Assembly: GCF_902713425.1 (NCBI RefSeq) | Contig: NC_081223.1 | Location: 1,144,501 to 1,208,500, forward strand | DNA from: Acipenser ruthenus | Taxonomy: Eukaryota; Chordata; Actinopteri; Acipenseriformes; Acipenseridae | Length of the DNA stretch: 64,000 nucleotides | Direction: 5' to 3' | Part shown: positions 32,566 through 42,039 of the stretch, piece after piece | Numbering within the stretch: the first letter of the stretch is position 1 | Layout: the number at the start of each line of letters is the position of its first letter | Notes under the pieces: model-generated | Told to the model about the DNA's origin: nothing | Database searches by the model: none | The model's input: only the letters and a program-made list of their open reading frames with translations | Translations under genes and position numbers: made by a program

Positions 32566-33029
32566 CTCTGGATTAAAGAGCATCATTTTATTACTCTCTC
32601 TCTTCCTCTTGTGATCACAGAGTGTAGTACAGTCTGTGCTCCTAAAGATTTTCATATCATAAGAGGCTCAGCTGTCTCAACTTACTGTGAATATTTAAAA
32701 AAGTAAAGAACATGAAAGATTCCTCTAAAAGATGTATTTAATTCACTGTTTTAATTGGCTGAATCAGCCCTCTGTTTTTCTTTTATCTAGATTAAAGTTG
32801 GAAAATGCTTCCAGTACCTGCAGCAGAAAGAATGCGTGCATATCATGCAAGGATGTGAGAAGAGAAAAGAGTAGGGATGAAACAGAGGAACAGAGAGCAG
32901 CAGAAAGCATGCAAGTGGAGTATAGGGAGGAAGAAAAGGGAAGCACAAAAGAGCAAAGAAACAATGAGAAAGCATAGGAGAAATCTTTCAAAATGACATG
33001 AACCAGAACCACAACTTAATGAGAATCAT
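32566..33029. other. Spacer, no clear gene
   Basis: Begins with a single copy of the 60-bp repeat (about 32,590-32,650). A purine-rich stretch at 32,780-32,980 gives a Glu/Lys/Arg-rich frame that may be the N-terminal linker of the following decayed gene. Confidence 0.4.
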
Positions 33030-34830
33030 TTGACAAACTCACCGTCAAAAGTTCTCTTTTCAGCTCAGTCACTAGGGAAGGCAGTAAGTGGAGTAAATCA
33101 GGCACTTCCAAAGAGCCCCAGGAAGAAAAGTGTCGTGGTAAAGAAACTGGCAACTCAATTTGGTTTGGCTCTGGTAGATAAGCACGCTTCCACACAAAGA
33201 GCTGAAGTTAGTGAAACAGAATGTCAGGTTTGTGCATTCTATGAGATTGATTGTGTGTCCCGTCAGCTGCCTGGATGAAAAGACTGCATCACTATCAGAA
33301 GAGAGGATGCACAAAAAAAAGAATGCACAAAAAAGTGCTCCTGATGACGGTTCTTGAAGCTCACCGCCTCTTCAAGAATGAATATCCTGATGTAAAAATC
33401 AGAACATCAAAAAAAGTCTGCAGCATTGCGCCCTGTGCACGTTCAACCTGTCTGTCTGTCGTTACCATGACAACACAGAGATGCTACTAGATGGTTTGAA
33501 AAAGGTTTGTCAAAATATCCCCAAATCTCTTGGTCATTGGGTCACTTTGCAACTAGCAGATGAAATGCTGCCTTGGCCAGTGTGACACATGCCAAGACCT
33601 TGCTAGTTCTATCAATCAGGTAATACAAGGCAATGATAATGAAGATACAATTGTACACAACTACCAATAGATGGCTAACAATAAAAAGGAACTGCTTGAG
33701 TCAACATTACACGATGCCAAGGAGGAGCTCAAACCCAGCGCACCATTCTGCGGAGCCACAGTTTTATTGCCAAGGTGCAACTTCACCAAATCAAGACACT
33801 GAAGATGAATTGAAATGAATGTGAAGCTATACTTCACGAAGATTTCTCAGAACACTTCCCTGTAAAGCAGCAAGCTGAAATAATGTGAGCTCCCTGGATA
33901 ACAGAAGGAGTGCCTCTGTTTCCAGCAGTTCTCACAGCTCAGTCTGTTAGTACTTCTTATGTTGTGCTCAGTGATGAATTGAAACATGACACATTTGCAG
34001 TTGTTTGCTACAATCGGGCTATTCTTGATGAAGCCTCAACTTCAGCCAACATCTCTAACTTGCACATCTTTTGTGATGGTGCTGCGAGCCAATTTAAAAA
34101 CAGATTCTTCTTGTCCACCCTTACCATGCCGAGCAATGTACACTGTAGTCTGCATCGAGCTGATTGGAGCTTTTTTGCCACAGCACACGGCAAAGGGTCA
34201 GTTGCTGGAGTTGGAGGTAAAGTAAAGCGTGCAGTTTGGAGGCGCATTCTGCAAAAGCATGCTGTTGTCAACACAGCAGAAGAATTTGCTAAGGTGGCAA
34301 AAGAAGCATGTCCAAATGTGAGCATCATTTATATTACAAAGCATGTGGTAAAGAAGGCACAAGATGAATGGGCAAACAGGTGGGAAAAGAACTGTCCAAA
34401 GAAAACCCCAAACACGCACAGCATTCACTATGCTAGAACGCTTAGCAACACTGAACTTGAGCTCAGCACAGTAGGTCCATTTGTGGAAGAAATTCAGCCT
34501 GACTGGAAAGTGGTCAGTGTGTTTGACATTGTTGATCAAGCAACAGCTATGGCAAAGTATCCATTCAAAAGCATTGAATTGTCAGTAAATGAGTACTGCA
34601 TTGTTATGTATGAAGGCAAGTGTTCCCCTGGCATAGCTGAAGAAACCATACCGGCCCTGCCAGAGGAGCTCCTCAGTGTTTTGCATCCATGCAAAGGGGG
34701 CTGGAAGTGGCCGACACAAAAGGATGTAACGTGGTGCCTTGCTTCATCTGTTCTCAAAAGGATTGATGCCCCAGTACCTGTGAATCCCCGGGGAGTATAT
34801 GCCTTTCAAGAAAACATTACAAACTCTGCA
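33030..34830 (+). pseudogene. Decayed member of an uncharacterised multicopy family
   Basis: The N-terminal pieces (33,070-33,470) carry LPKSPRKKSVVVKKLATQFG, YEIDCVSRQLPG and LLMTVLEAHRLFKNEYPDV. The C-terminal half is one open frame, 33,910-35,037, of which residues 1 to about 305 look conserved: HIFCDGAASQFKNRFF, WSFFATAHGKGSVAGVGGKV and VNEYCIVMYEGK. I recall proteins of this pattern (DGAASQFKNR ... ATSHGKG-DG-GG-KR) as abundant uncharacterised proteins in fish and invertebrates, probably transposon-derived, but I cannot name the family. The N-terminal half lies in different frames with stops between (for example TGA after SRQLPG at 33,276), so this copy is broken. The frame beyond 34,830 is likely run-on. 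Confidence 0.6.
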
Positions 34831-35305
34831 GACACTTCACTGTGTGAGCGCTTCAGCTTGCGCTGTGTTCACATCCATGCATTTTTCACAGTGGTTACGT
34901 CAGTTACAGGACCTGGTTATGTCAGGCACGTCATGTTTGGGGTTCTAGTAGAGGGGAGAATAGGAGTGGTGTCAATTGTTTCCTTACATTTGAGGACCAG
35001 ACACTGTTCATTATGTTGTGCAGTTCAATATGTTTAATTGTCTCTTTATTTCAGAAGACTTATTTTGTTAATGTCAATTTTATGATACGTCAGTTACCAA
35101 ATAAAATGTTTCTGTTTTAATAAAACTATTTACTGATTATTTCTAATGTCATATTTACTTGAATATATGCATGCTAGGATTATCCATGGGTAAAACTACA
35201 GTAGTTTGGCCACTCTCACTTTAGGTAGTACTGTCTGAGATCAAGAAACATCTATTTTCTGCTCTAAATTACGTCAGTTCCACAAACATTAATGGCAAAT
35301 TCACT
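34831..35305. other. Flank of the decayed family member, no gene seen
   Basis: Contains AATAAA signals near 35,100 and 35,120. TACGTCAGTTACCAAATAAA suggests a 3' UTR-like end. Confidence 0.4.
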
Positions 35306-35379
35306 TGATTTATTTATTTATTTATTTTTCGGATCGCTGGATTCAGAGTTCAGAGTGCTAACCAGTACACCATGGAACC
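35306..35379 (-). pseudogene. 5' part of tRNA-Gln(CTG) with A-rich tail (retrocopy)
   Basis: On the minus strand GGTTCCATGGTGTACTGGTT and AGCACTCTGAACTCTGAATC match tRNA-Gln from the acceptor through the anticodon arm (CTG) and on to GCGATCCGA. Then the T-arm is replaced by AAAAATAAATAAATAAATAA. A tRNA 3'-truncated and A-tailed like this points to LINE-mediated retroposition of a tRNA fragment. Confidence 0.75.
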
Positions 35380-37409
35380 GAAGGTGAAGGTTCTGTCACT
35401 CCCCCTACTCCAAGGTATCAAATGTCCCTACTGACGACCCTTCAAGCGCCCAGCCTTAACCATGTCTCATTGCACACAACCGTCAACATTTCAACATTTG
35501 GTACCGATAAACATCACATGTTGGAAGTTTGTCAGAATCTCAGACCTGTAAAATGTCAAACCTTATTAATTCTGTATTGATGGTACAAACATTTGATGGG
35601 TGCAGGTTTGTTGTCAAAAGCAGAGCACTGTTGGTGTTTTGTTATGTCTGTGTTTTAATTTGGAAGCCTCATGTTTGTGCTTGTGCTGTGTCTGTGTAAA
35701 TGTGTGTGCATACGAATGAACTGGAAACAATGTCATGTTTTCTTGTTTGAAATGAGCTAGCCAAAAAGAGGCAGCTTTATTTTCCACCATGCTGCATTTA
35801 CCAGTGTACTTATTTGCACACATTTCTATGTTGTGGGTAACTATTCAACACTAGTTGGTGTGGTCCTTGCTTTGTTTAACAAAACCTCTATTTCATAATC
35901 CTATGATTAGTACTCACTTTAACTTAAGAAAAGCCTTCAGTAGGCCTACGCAGTTCTGGTGTAATAACCTGTCATATTACTAGAATCAAAGGGAAATGAA
36001 TATATGAGTTATTAGAGTCAGTGTTTCCCAGCACCCATCACTGTGAGCAGCTCCTTCCTCCAGACACAGACCACACTGTAGTGTTTAGATGACTGGGTGT
36101 GAGGAGCCTTGTGTTAACAATGGGAGAACTGGGCTGACTGGGGAGGTAACTGCTGCCTATTTCAATTGTCTTATTACTGTGTTATAACATTATGGACAGC
36201 AGTGGTGCTCTGGCTCCCTCTTGTGGTCAGTGTGAATGATGGCAGTGTGTGTAGTTTGGCAGGGTACTGATGCCTGTTTCCAGGCTATACAAACACAGAG
36301 AGGGATTCAATCAAAAACTAAGTTCACAGTTTAATAGAAGAGTGGATTAGTTCTATTTGTTTATGTGTTCTAAGCACTGCACTTGTGTTTTAATAAGTGT
36401 CACAGACAGTTCTATGAGATCTGAGCTGTGAACACAGGTGGGACTTGATAGGGTTGGGTGACTCACAGTACAGTTAGATTATCCTTCCTGTAGTTTTATG
36501 TTTAGCATCTCAGTGCTTTCCTGCTATCTAGGAGGGACATTAGAAATCTGCCTGTTCAGAATGAACTGGCCCATAAGTGTTGAGACATGCATGCAGGTGA
36601 GCTGCTGCACACATAAGGAATGAAGGAGACCAGGTGGGTAACAAGGATGACACAGGAGGCAAGACAATGAAGAATAAACTGCCTTCAATAACGCTGATGT
36701 GCTGCTCCTTAATAAAAAATAAGAATTCACTCTCAAATATATGAATTCATCATTTCTTTATTTTTATTTAAATTTAGATACATTGTTTTTTTTTTATCAT
36801 ACTAAGTTATAATCTGAGGTATATCAATATAGTATTAACATTTTTTTCAGAAATTAAGAATAAAGTGTAAAATTCTATTTGAAAAGAAGACATCGTTTGT
36901 TCATTGTAATTAACAGTCAGTTGTGTCTTGATTTTAATCTTAAAAATATGTTAAAGTTCGATGTTATTCATTTATGTATTAATATTAGTTTTGAAAATAC
37001 ATTAAAACACATCAGATTGACACAATGAAAAATATCCAGCTGGACTCCACAGAGTCAGAAAGTGTAACTACACATCACTGCAATACTGGGCTTTGCTGTT
37101 TGCTGGACTTCTTTTTTAATATGTTGTCCAGTGGATCATAAATAAATCAATCTCAATATGCATACAGTTCAATTGTCTTAAAAAAATAAACATCCTTCTG
37201 TTTGTATATAGAATGTGTTGCTGATGAAGTGGAATCATTAAAAGAGTAAAATGAAAAAAAGGAAATAATACAATTTGAAGTTAAATATGCAATTTATTTA
37301 TTTATATACATTTACTGAAAGAGAAGCAAAATGTTTGGTTTACTTTATTGTCATCTTGTAGTTAAGTATCAGAAAATGAACAATGTTCACCTGCAGTCCT
37401 GCTGAGGGA
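35380..37409. other. Spacer between V2 and V3 blocks, no gene seen
   Basis: Mostly unique. At 36,020-36,260 it repeats flank sequence also found at 29,270, 47,405, 53,073 and 58,475 (GTTTCCCAGCA... and CTCCCTCTTGTGGTCAGTG), probably the relic of another V block whose V has been lost. Confidence 0.5.
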
Positions 37410-37437
37410 GGTTTTTGTACGGGTGTGTAGCACTGTG
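37410..37437 (-). other. 12-bp-spacer RSS of V3
   Basis: Minus strand CACAGTG, 12-bp spacer, ACAAAAACC: perfect heptamer and nonamer. Confidence 0.95.
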
Positions 37438-37997
37438 TGAACACATAGCCACTGTGGTAACTCTGACAGTAGTAATCTCCTGCATCTTCAGCCTGGACTC
37501 CACTGATGGTCAGAGTGAAGTCAGTCCCAGATCCAGTGCCACTGAAACGAGTTGGGATCCCAGACTGAAGGGTACTTGCAGCATAGATCAGGAGTTTGGG
37601 AGCTTCTCCAGGTTTATGTTGGTACCAGGCTAGGTAGCTATTAGCAAGGACTGCGCTGCTGACTTTACAGTTGAGAGCGACTGTGTCTCCTGGGAGAACA
37701 GATTTCACTGCTGGAGTCTGAGTCACAGTATACTGTCCACTGGATTCTGAAAATAATAAAATATTAAATTATAGTAAATGATTGAATTAAATGATTAAAT
37801 CACATTAAATGTCAAGCCTTTTTTTGAATTTGACTATTTTACTTTCAATACTTATATATTAAGGAATTTCCCACAAATAGTTTTTTTTTATTAAAAAAAA
37901 CATGTTTTTCTAAATGATTCTTACCCTGAGTGCAGATGACAAGTGCCCAGATGAAGATGCTGATAAAAGTCATTGTTGTTGTGGATTCTGTTGCCAT
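37438..37997 (-). CDS. Ig light-chain V segment V3 (family A)
   Basis: Leader 37,997-37,925 ([11 protein letters not shown]..., donor CTCAGG|GTAA) and V exon 37,746-37,438. FR1 [23 protein letters not shown]1 [13 protein letters not shown]2 [17 protein letters not shown]3 [23 protein letters not shown]3 start [11 protein letters not shown]. Both Ig cysteines are present and both exons are open. CDR1 differs most from V2, while the frameworks are almost the same. The promoter octamer is imperfect, so its use may be lower. Confidence 0.93.
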
Positions 37998-38057
37998 GAA
38001 GGGCAGCTCTCAATCATGAAGTGTTAAACTCACAGGGCTATAAACACTCCCAGAGCA

Positions 38058-38101
38058 CTGAAGCATGTGCTGCCAATGCAAAGTGTCTTTTCTATGCAAA
38101 G
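38058..38101 (-). promoter_or_regulatory. V3 promoter: variant octamer
   Basis: CTTTGCAT on the minus strand (38,101-38,094) replaces the ATTTGCAT of V2, V4, V6 and V7 at the same place. The GTTTATAG TATA-like box near 38,040 is kept. Confidence 0.7.
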
Positions 38102-38484
38102 TGTCTTCCTTGGCACAGCAGCCACTTCTAGCCAAGCAGTGCTCTTAAGTTTAAACTCATTTTCAGCTGATGCAGTTTCTGTGCCTTTCAGAAAAAAAAA
38201 CAAGTTTTCTCTGGCAATCAAAAAGAAAAAAATAGCTCATAGTTTTCTTTGTGTTGAGTTTGTACAAACACAGCTATTTCTCTCTCTTCTCCCTTCTCTC
38301 AAACAATTCATCTTAGCCACAGCTGTGATTATGTTGCTTTGTTAAACAGAATAAATAATTATTAATTGTAAAATATTAAAATCAGAGCTGCAGGTTAACA
38401 GATCCATCATAAACTTTGTGAAATCAAATCCATTCAAGAATCAAACATTTTGATTTTGCACATTGCTAATGTTGAGTGAAAAAT

Positions 38485-38550
38485 TTCCAGTTTTTTTTTT
38501 CCTGTGGACCCCCTGGACTGTCTCTGAGGACCCCAGGTTAAGAACCACTG
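38485..38550. mobile_element. hAT-like element end, copy 2
   Basis: Same GGACCCCAGGTTAAGAACCACTG end as at 32,565; carried by the block duplication. Confidence 0.6.
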
Positions 38551-39383
38551 CTCTGGATTAAAGAGCATCATTTTATTACTCTCTCTCTCTCCCTCTTGTG
38601 GTCACAGAGTGTAGTGCAGTTTGTGCTGTTTGGTGTTTTCTCATTTTAAGGTTGTGGAGAGATATTCTCATGCCATAAGAGACAGGCTCGGCTGACTCAA
38701 CTTACCGTGAATATTTTGAAAGAGTAAAGATCAGAAAAATTCTCCTAAAAGATGTATTGGCATCTTCATGAATTGTGTTTTAATTGGCTGATCTGAATTG
38801 GCTAATTGATTTATATTGTCCTTTGAGCCACTGTGTGTGACTCAATGACCTAATAAAAGTTCAGTCGCCCCAGCAAGTTAAAGCAGTTTCTTCCAGATTG
38901 TTTTAATACATGCACTCCTTTTCCAGTCAGCTCCATAGCATGGAACACTCCCTGTTTTTCACAGAACAGGACAGGTATAGAAGCCTCTAACCTGTTCTTC
39001 AAATCTGAAGTACAGTAGCGGTGCTCGTATAATCAACAAAGCACCTACACTTCACACATGAATAACAAAACACCAATACATCACCACACACGCAGAACAA
39101 TAAATAATATGTGTTTATTTATTTAGATATTTATTTATTCCTTTATTTGTTTATTTGGGTAATTATTTAGGTATCTATTTATAATACATAAATGAATTAA
39201 TAAATACATTTTGAAATAAATAAATGTCTATTTTTTTTGTTTATTTATTTATTTTTAATTTTGGCTCGGAATATCCTCCATAGTTGCTGTGTGAGAATTA
39301 AAAACAAAAATCCAGTTGGAGCTACAAGGATATTATTAGAAATATGTGGGGAAATGGCGCCCCCTACTGAGCTGCAGAAAGAG
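38551..39383. other. Spacer, no gene seen
   Basis: Starts with a single 60-bp repeat copy (about 38,575-38,640). 39,110-39,260 is rich in ATTTATTT runs. No coding signal. Confidence 0.5.
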
Positions 39384-39497
39384 AAGCTCACAGCACCTGG
39401 TATTCCCAGCTGATCTCCCATCCAATTACTGACCGATCGTGATTAGTTTCCGAGCTCAGACAAGACCGGTTGTTCTCAACGGAGTGTGGCCGTAAGT
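39384..39497 (-). pseudogene. 5S rRNA-derived sequence
   Basis: On the minus strand it follows 5S rRNA from CTTACGGCCACAC through GAGCTCGGAAACTAATC, TTGGATGGGAGAT and CTGGGAATACCAGGTGCTGT to GAGCTT, about 114 nt with a small internal deletion and many substitutions. The internal promoter region (A box/IE/C box) is partly kept. It is a 5S pseudogene or the head of a 5S-derived SINE; it is too diverged to be a working 5S gene. Confidence 0.8.
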
Positions 39498-39603
39498 GAA
39501 GGAGCGCTCTGGTTTACTGTCTTTCATAGTAACTAATATTGGTATACACCAGCGATTTTCAAACCCTGGGGTATGCGTACCCCTGGGGGTACTCGAACGC
39601 TCC

Positions 39604-40378
39604 TGTGACAGAGATCGAATGAGTCTTAGTGTTAGATCTCCCTCTCGACCTGTGAGGGCACGGTGTACGAGGAACAGAGTACCCTTAATGAAATGGCACG
39701 ACAATTTATTCCGTAGGGTAGATGGAAGTCGGTCAGTTCGGAAGGGGGCGGAGCTATGGCACCCGAGCTCAGTGACCCAGACGGTAAGCGGCGTGGCATC
39801 CGAGGACTGGAGGAGCGGATGCGCTCGTTAACCTCGGGGTCATGGGCGAGGGTATAAATAGGGGGCATGGCTCGAGTGATCTGTTCCTTTGCAGATGGTT
39901 AAACCAAATAACCTAGAAGGAGCCCGTCTTGTTTGTACTAAAAACCGTGAGTGTTTTGCTTGTCTGTGTATTTACACTGTTTGTCTTGTGTGTCGTTTCT
40001 CACCAAGAATACTGAGCACGATCCGGAGCTGCAGCCGCAGGCCAGCTAACAACCCGGACATCACCACTCACCTTTCCACTACAGGAACTGTCTTTTTGCA
40101 CCACTAGCACTAAAATCACGCACTGTCGGAATTGTGTCTGTGTTTGTGTTTTGTGTGGGGAAAAGAACGGGACTTTGGGTTACGGGTCAAACCCGTGGGA
40201 TTATAATCAGAAGTGATACACGCCGCTGTACCACTTCCAACACTATTATTATTTACAGGTTTGCCTTAAGGCTCTGGACATTTATCAAATTAAATAAACA
40301 CCCTTGCACCTGTACCAACGTTGTCTGTGTGATTATTCTGCCCCGCACTCACCTGCACGTCTTTACCACTTTGCCACA
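39604..40378 (+). repeat. 5' LTR of the gypsy element
   Basis: 775 bp, TGTGACAG...TTGCCACA. It holds a TATA box (GGGTATAAATAGGGGGC at about 39,850) and AATAAA near 40,293. The sequence just inside, TGGTTGTCAGAAGTGAGG, is in the primer-binding-site position. Confidence 0.93.
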
Positions 40379-40399
40379 CGTGGTTGTCAGAAGTGAGGG

Positions 40400-42001
40400 A
40401 TGGATTACGCAACACTGTCGGCGCTGCTGGAGCAGCTGGACAGCAGACGGGAGGTAGAGGAGAGACGGAGAGAGGAGAGGTACACCGCGCTGATCGAGAG
40501 GGTCGGGCTGGCAATACCTCCCACAGCGTCAGCAGAACGCGGCTTTGTAGCGCCCAAAGCGAGGACGCACAAAATGACGGCGGATGATGACCCAGAAGCA
40601 TACCTGGTGGCATTTGAGCGGCTGGCTACCACCGCGTCATGGCCCCGACAGTTCTGGGCAAGCCAGCTGGGACCCTGCCTGATTGGGGAAGCGCAGGCAG
40701 CCTACCAGGCGATGGGGGATGACGACGCCGCTCAATATGACCTGGTGAAACTGGCTATTCTCCACCGTCTGAATATTACGGAGGAAACACACCGGGTGAG
40801 GTTCAGGGAGTACAGGAGGTCCCCGAACGTACGCCCCAGGGTGGTCGCGCAGAAGCTGTGTGACCACATGATACACTGGCTCACCCCGGCGCTAAAAACA
40901 ACTGCCCAGATGGGGGAGGCCATCGTTATTGAGCAGTTTTGTCATGTGGTCGGCGCCGAGACCCAAGCGTGGATACGGCGCCACAACCCCGACACCCTGG
41001 AACAGGCAGTCAAACTCGCCGAGGACTTCGAGGACTCCCTGGTATCCGCCCAGACTGGGCTACTCACCCTGCCACCTCAACGGAGCAGCCGAGCCCCACC
41101 TCCTCTCTCTGCTCCACCAACCCCACCACCGGGACCGGTTCAACGACCTCCGAGAGCACCGACCCCAATGGGCGACCTTGCCTCCTCTTCATGGAGACCA
41201 AGGTTGGCCCCCAGCTGGGGTAGAGGTGCTACCCCTGCCCCGTTGCCATACCAGCAGCGGGACAGACCATTTAACCCTGTACCCTCCTTTCCCCCTACCT
41301 GTTTTAGGTGCCGCCAGCCGGGTCATCAGGCTAGGTCATGCCCGTCTGCGATGGAGTGTGACGTGGCCGTCTGTAATCTGGCATCTGAAGCGGGTAAGCG
41401 AGGGAAAAATGGTCGGGAGGGGCCTTGTATTGTTAAGGTGATTTTTGGAAATGTGAAAACCCATGCATTAGTGGACACAGGGTGTGGTCAGACCTTAATT
41501 AGAGCGTCTCTCTTAGGCGGTATGGTGTGGCAGCCACAAGGTCAGGTGGCGATCTCCTGTATCCATGGAGACACGGCAACATACCCCACAGTAAAAGCAT
41601 ATTTATCGGTCGGTCCGATTAAACGTCACCTGGTAGTGGGGGTGGCGGAAAGGCTACCACATCCCATTATTCTGGGTCGGGACTGGCCCAATTATAAAGA
41701 TTTGGTGAAATTAAGGGCAGTCCCGGCCATACACGCAAATGTGGCAGAAAAAATAGAAGGGGAAATGATTGGTAATGTTTTTCCCTTCCAAGCAGAAATG
41801 TTCTCTCCTCTGTTCCGGCCGAAAAAAACAAATAAAGAGAGAAGGTTGCGGAAATGGGAGGGAGCGTTAATGAGACAAGGCTGGGGGCTGGTGGGAGCCT
41901 GTTATAACGGTGAAAAACGTCAGTCAAAGGGGGTCGGAACGCAGTGTGACCGAGAGGGCGAGGTTACTGGGCCATCAAGGGGCAATTACTATATAGGGTA
42001 A
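40400..42001 (+). CDS. gag-protease frame of the gypsy element
   Basis: A 533-codon open frame starting MDYATLSALLEQLDSRREVE, 21 bp inside the 5' LTR. Domains: a SCAN/gag-like helical region (residues about 60-215, with PEAYLVAFERLA and WASQLGPCLIGEAQAAYQAM), a Pro-rich linker, a CCHC zinc knuckle CFRCRQPGHQARSC (about 301-314), then an aspartic protease with ALVDTGCGQTLI (about 355-367) and ILGRDWP. Gag packages element RNA in the cytoplasm and the protease matures the polyprotein. Confidence 0.88.
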   Translation: MDYATLSALLEQLDSRREVEERRREERYTALIERVGLAIPPTASAERGFVAPKARTHKMTADDDPEAYLVAFERLATTASWPRQFWASQLGPCLIGEAQAAYQAMGDDDAAQYDLVKLAILHRLNITEETHRVRFREYRRSPNVRPRVVAQKLCDHMIHWLTPALKTTAQMGEAIVIEQFCHVVGAETQAWIRRHNPDTLEQAVKLAEDFEDSLVSAQTGLLTLPPQRSSRAPPPLSAPPTPPPGPVQRPPRAPTPMGDLASSSWRPRLAPSWGRGATPAPLPYQQRDRPFNPVPSFPPTCFRCRQPGHQARSCPSAMECDVAVCNLASEAGKRGKNGREGPCIVKVIFGNVKTHALVDTGCGQTLIRASLLGGMVWQPQGQVAISCIHGDTATYPTVKAYLSVGPIKRHLVVGVAERLPHPIILGRDWPNYKDLVKLRAVPAIHANVAEKIEGEMIGNVFPFQAEMFSPLFRPKKTNKERRLRKWEGALMRQGWGLVGACYNGEKRQSKGVGTQCDREGEVTGPSRGNYYIG

Positions 42002-42039
42002 ACCTGGCCGCGGGCACAGGACATCCTGTAACACAATTA

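Larger units (their letters stand above)
31230..32640. repeat. Light-chain block A, copy with V2
   Basis: Paralogous to 37,380-38,640 (V3) and 57,110-58,440 (V6). It includes the V, its promoter and a hAT-like end. Confidence 0.85.
37380..38640. repeat. Light-chain block A, copy with V3
   Basis: Paralogous to 31,230-32,640 and 57,110-58,440; shorter on the RSS-proximal side. Confidence 0.85.

Noticed and set aside
32732-32977. Glu/Lys/Arg-rich 81-codon frame as an independent gene
   Set aside because: Low-complexity purine-rich stretch without start context; at most a linker of the decayed gene downstream.
34835-35037. C-terminal 67 codons of the 375-codon frame as part of the protein
   Set aside because: Composition changes abruptly and no family motif continues; it is likely run-on into flank sequence.
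39384-39497. Functional 5S rRNA gene
   Set aside because: Too many substitutions and an internal deletion against the vertebrate 5S pattern.
39496-39831. 111-codon frame at the gypsy left edge
   Set aside because: Chance frame through the 5' LTR; the same frame appears in the 3' LTR.
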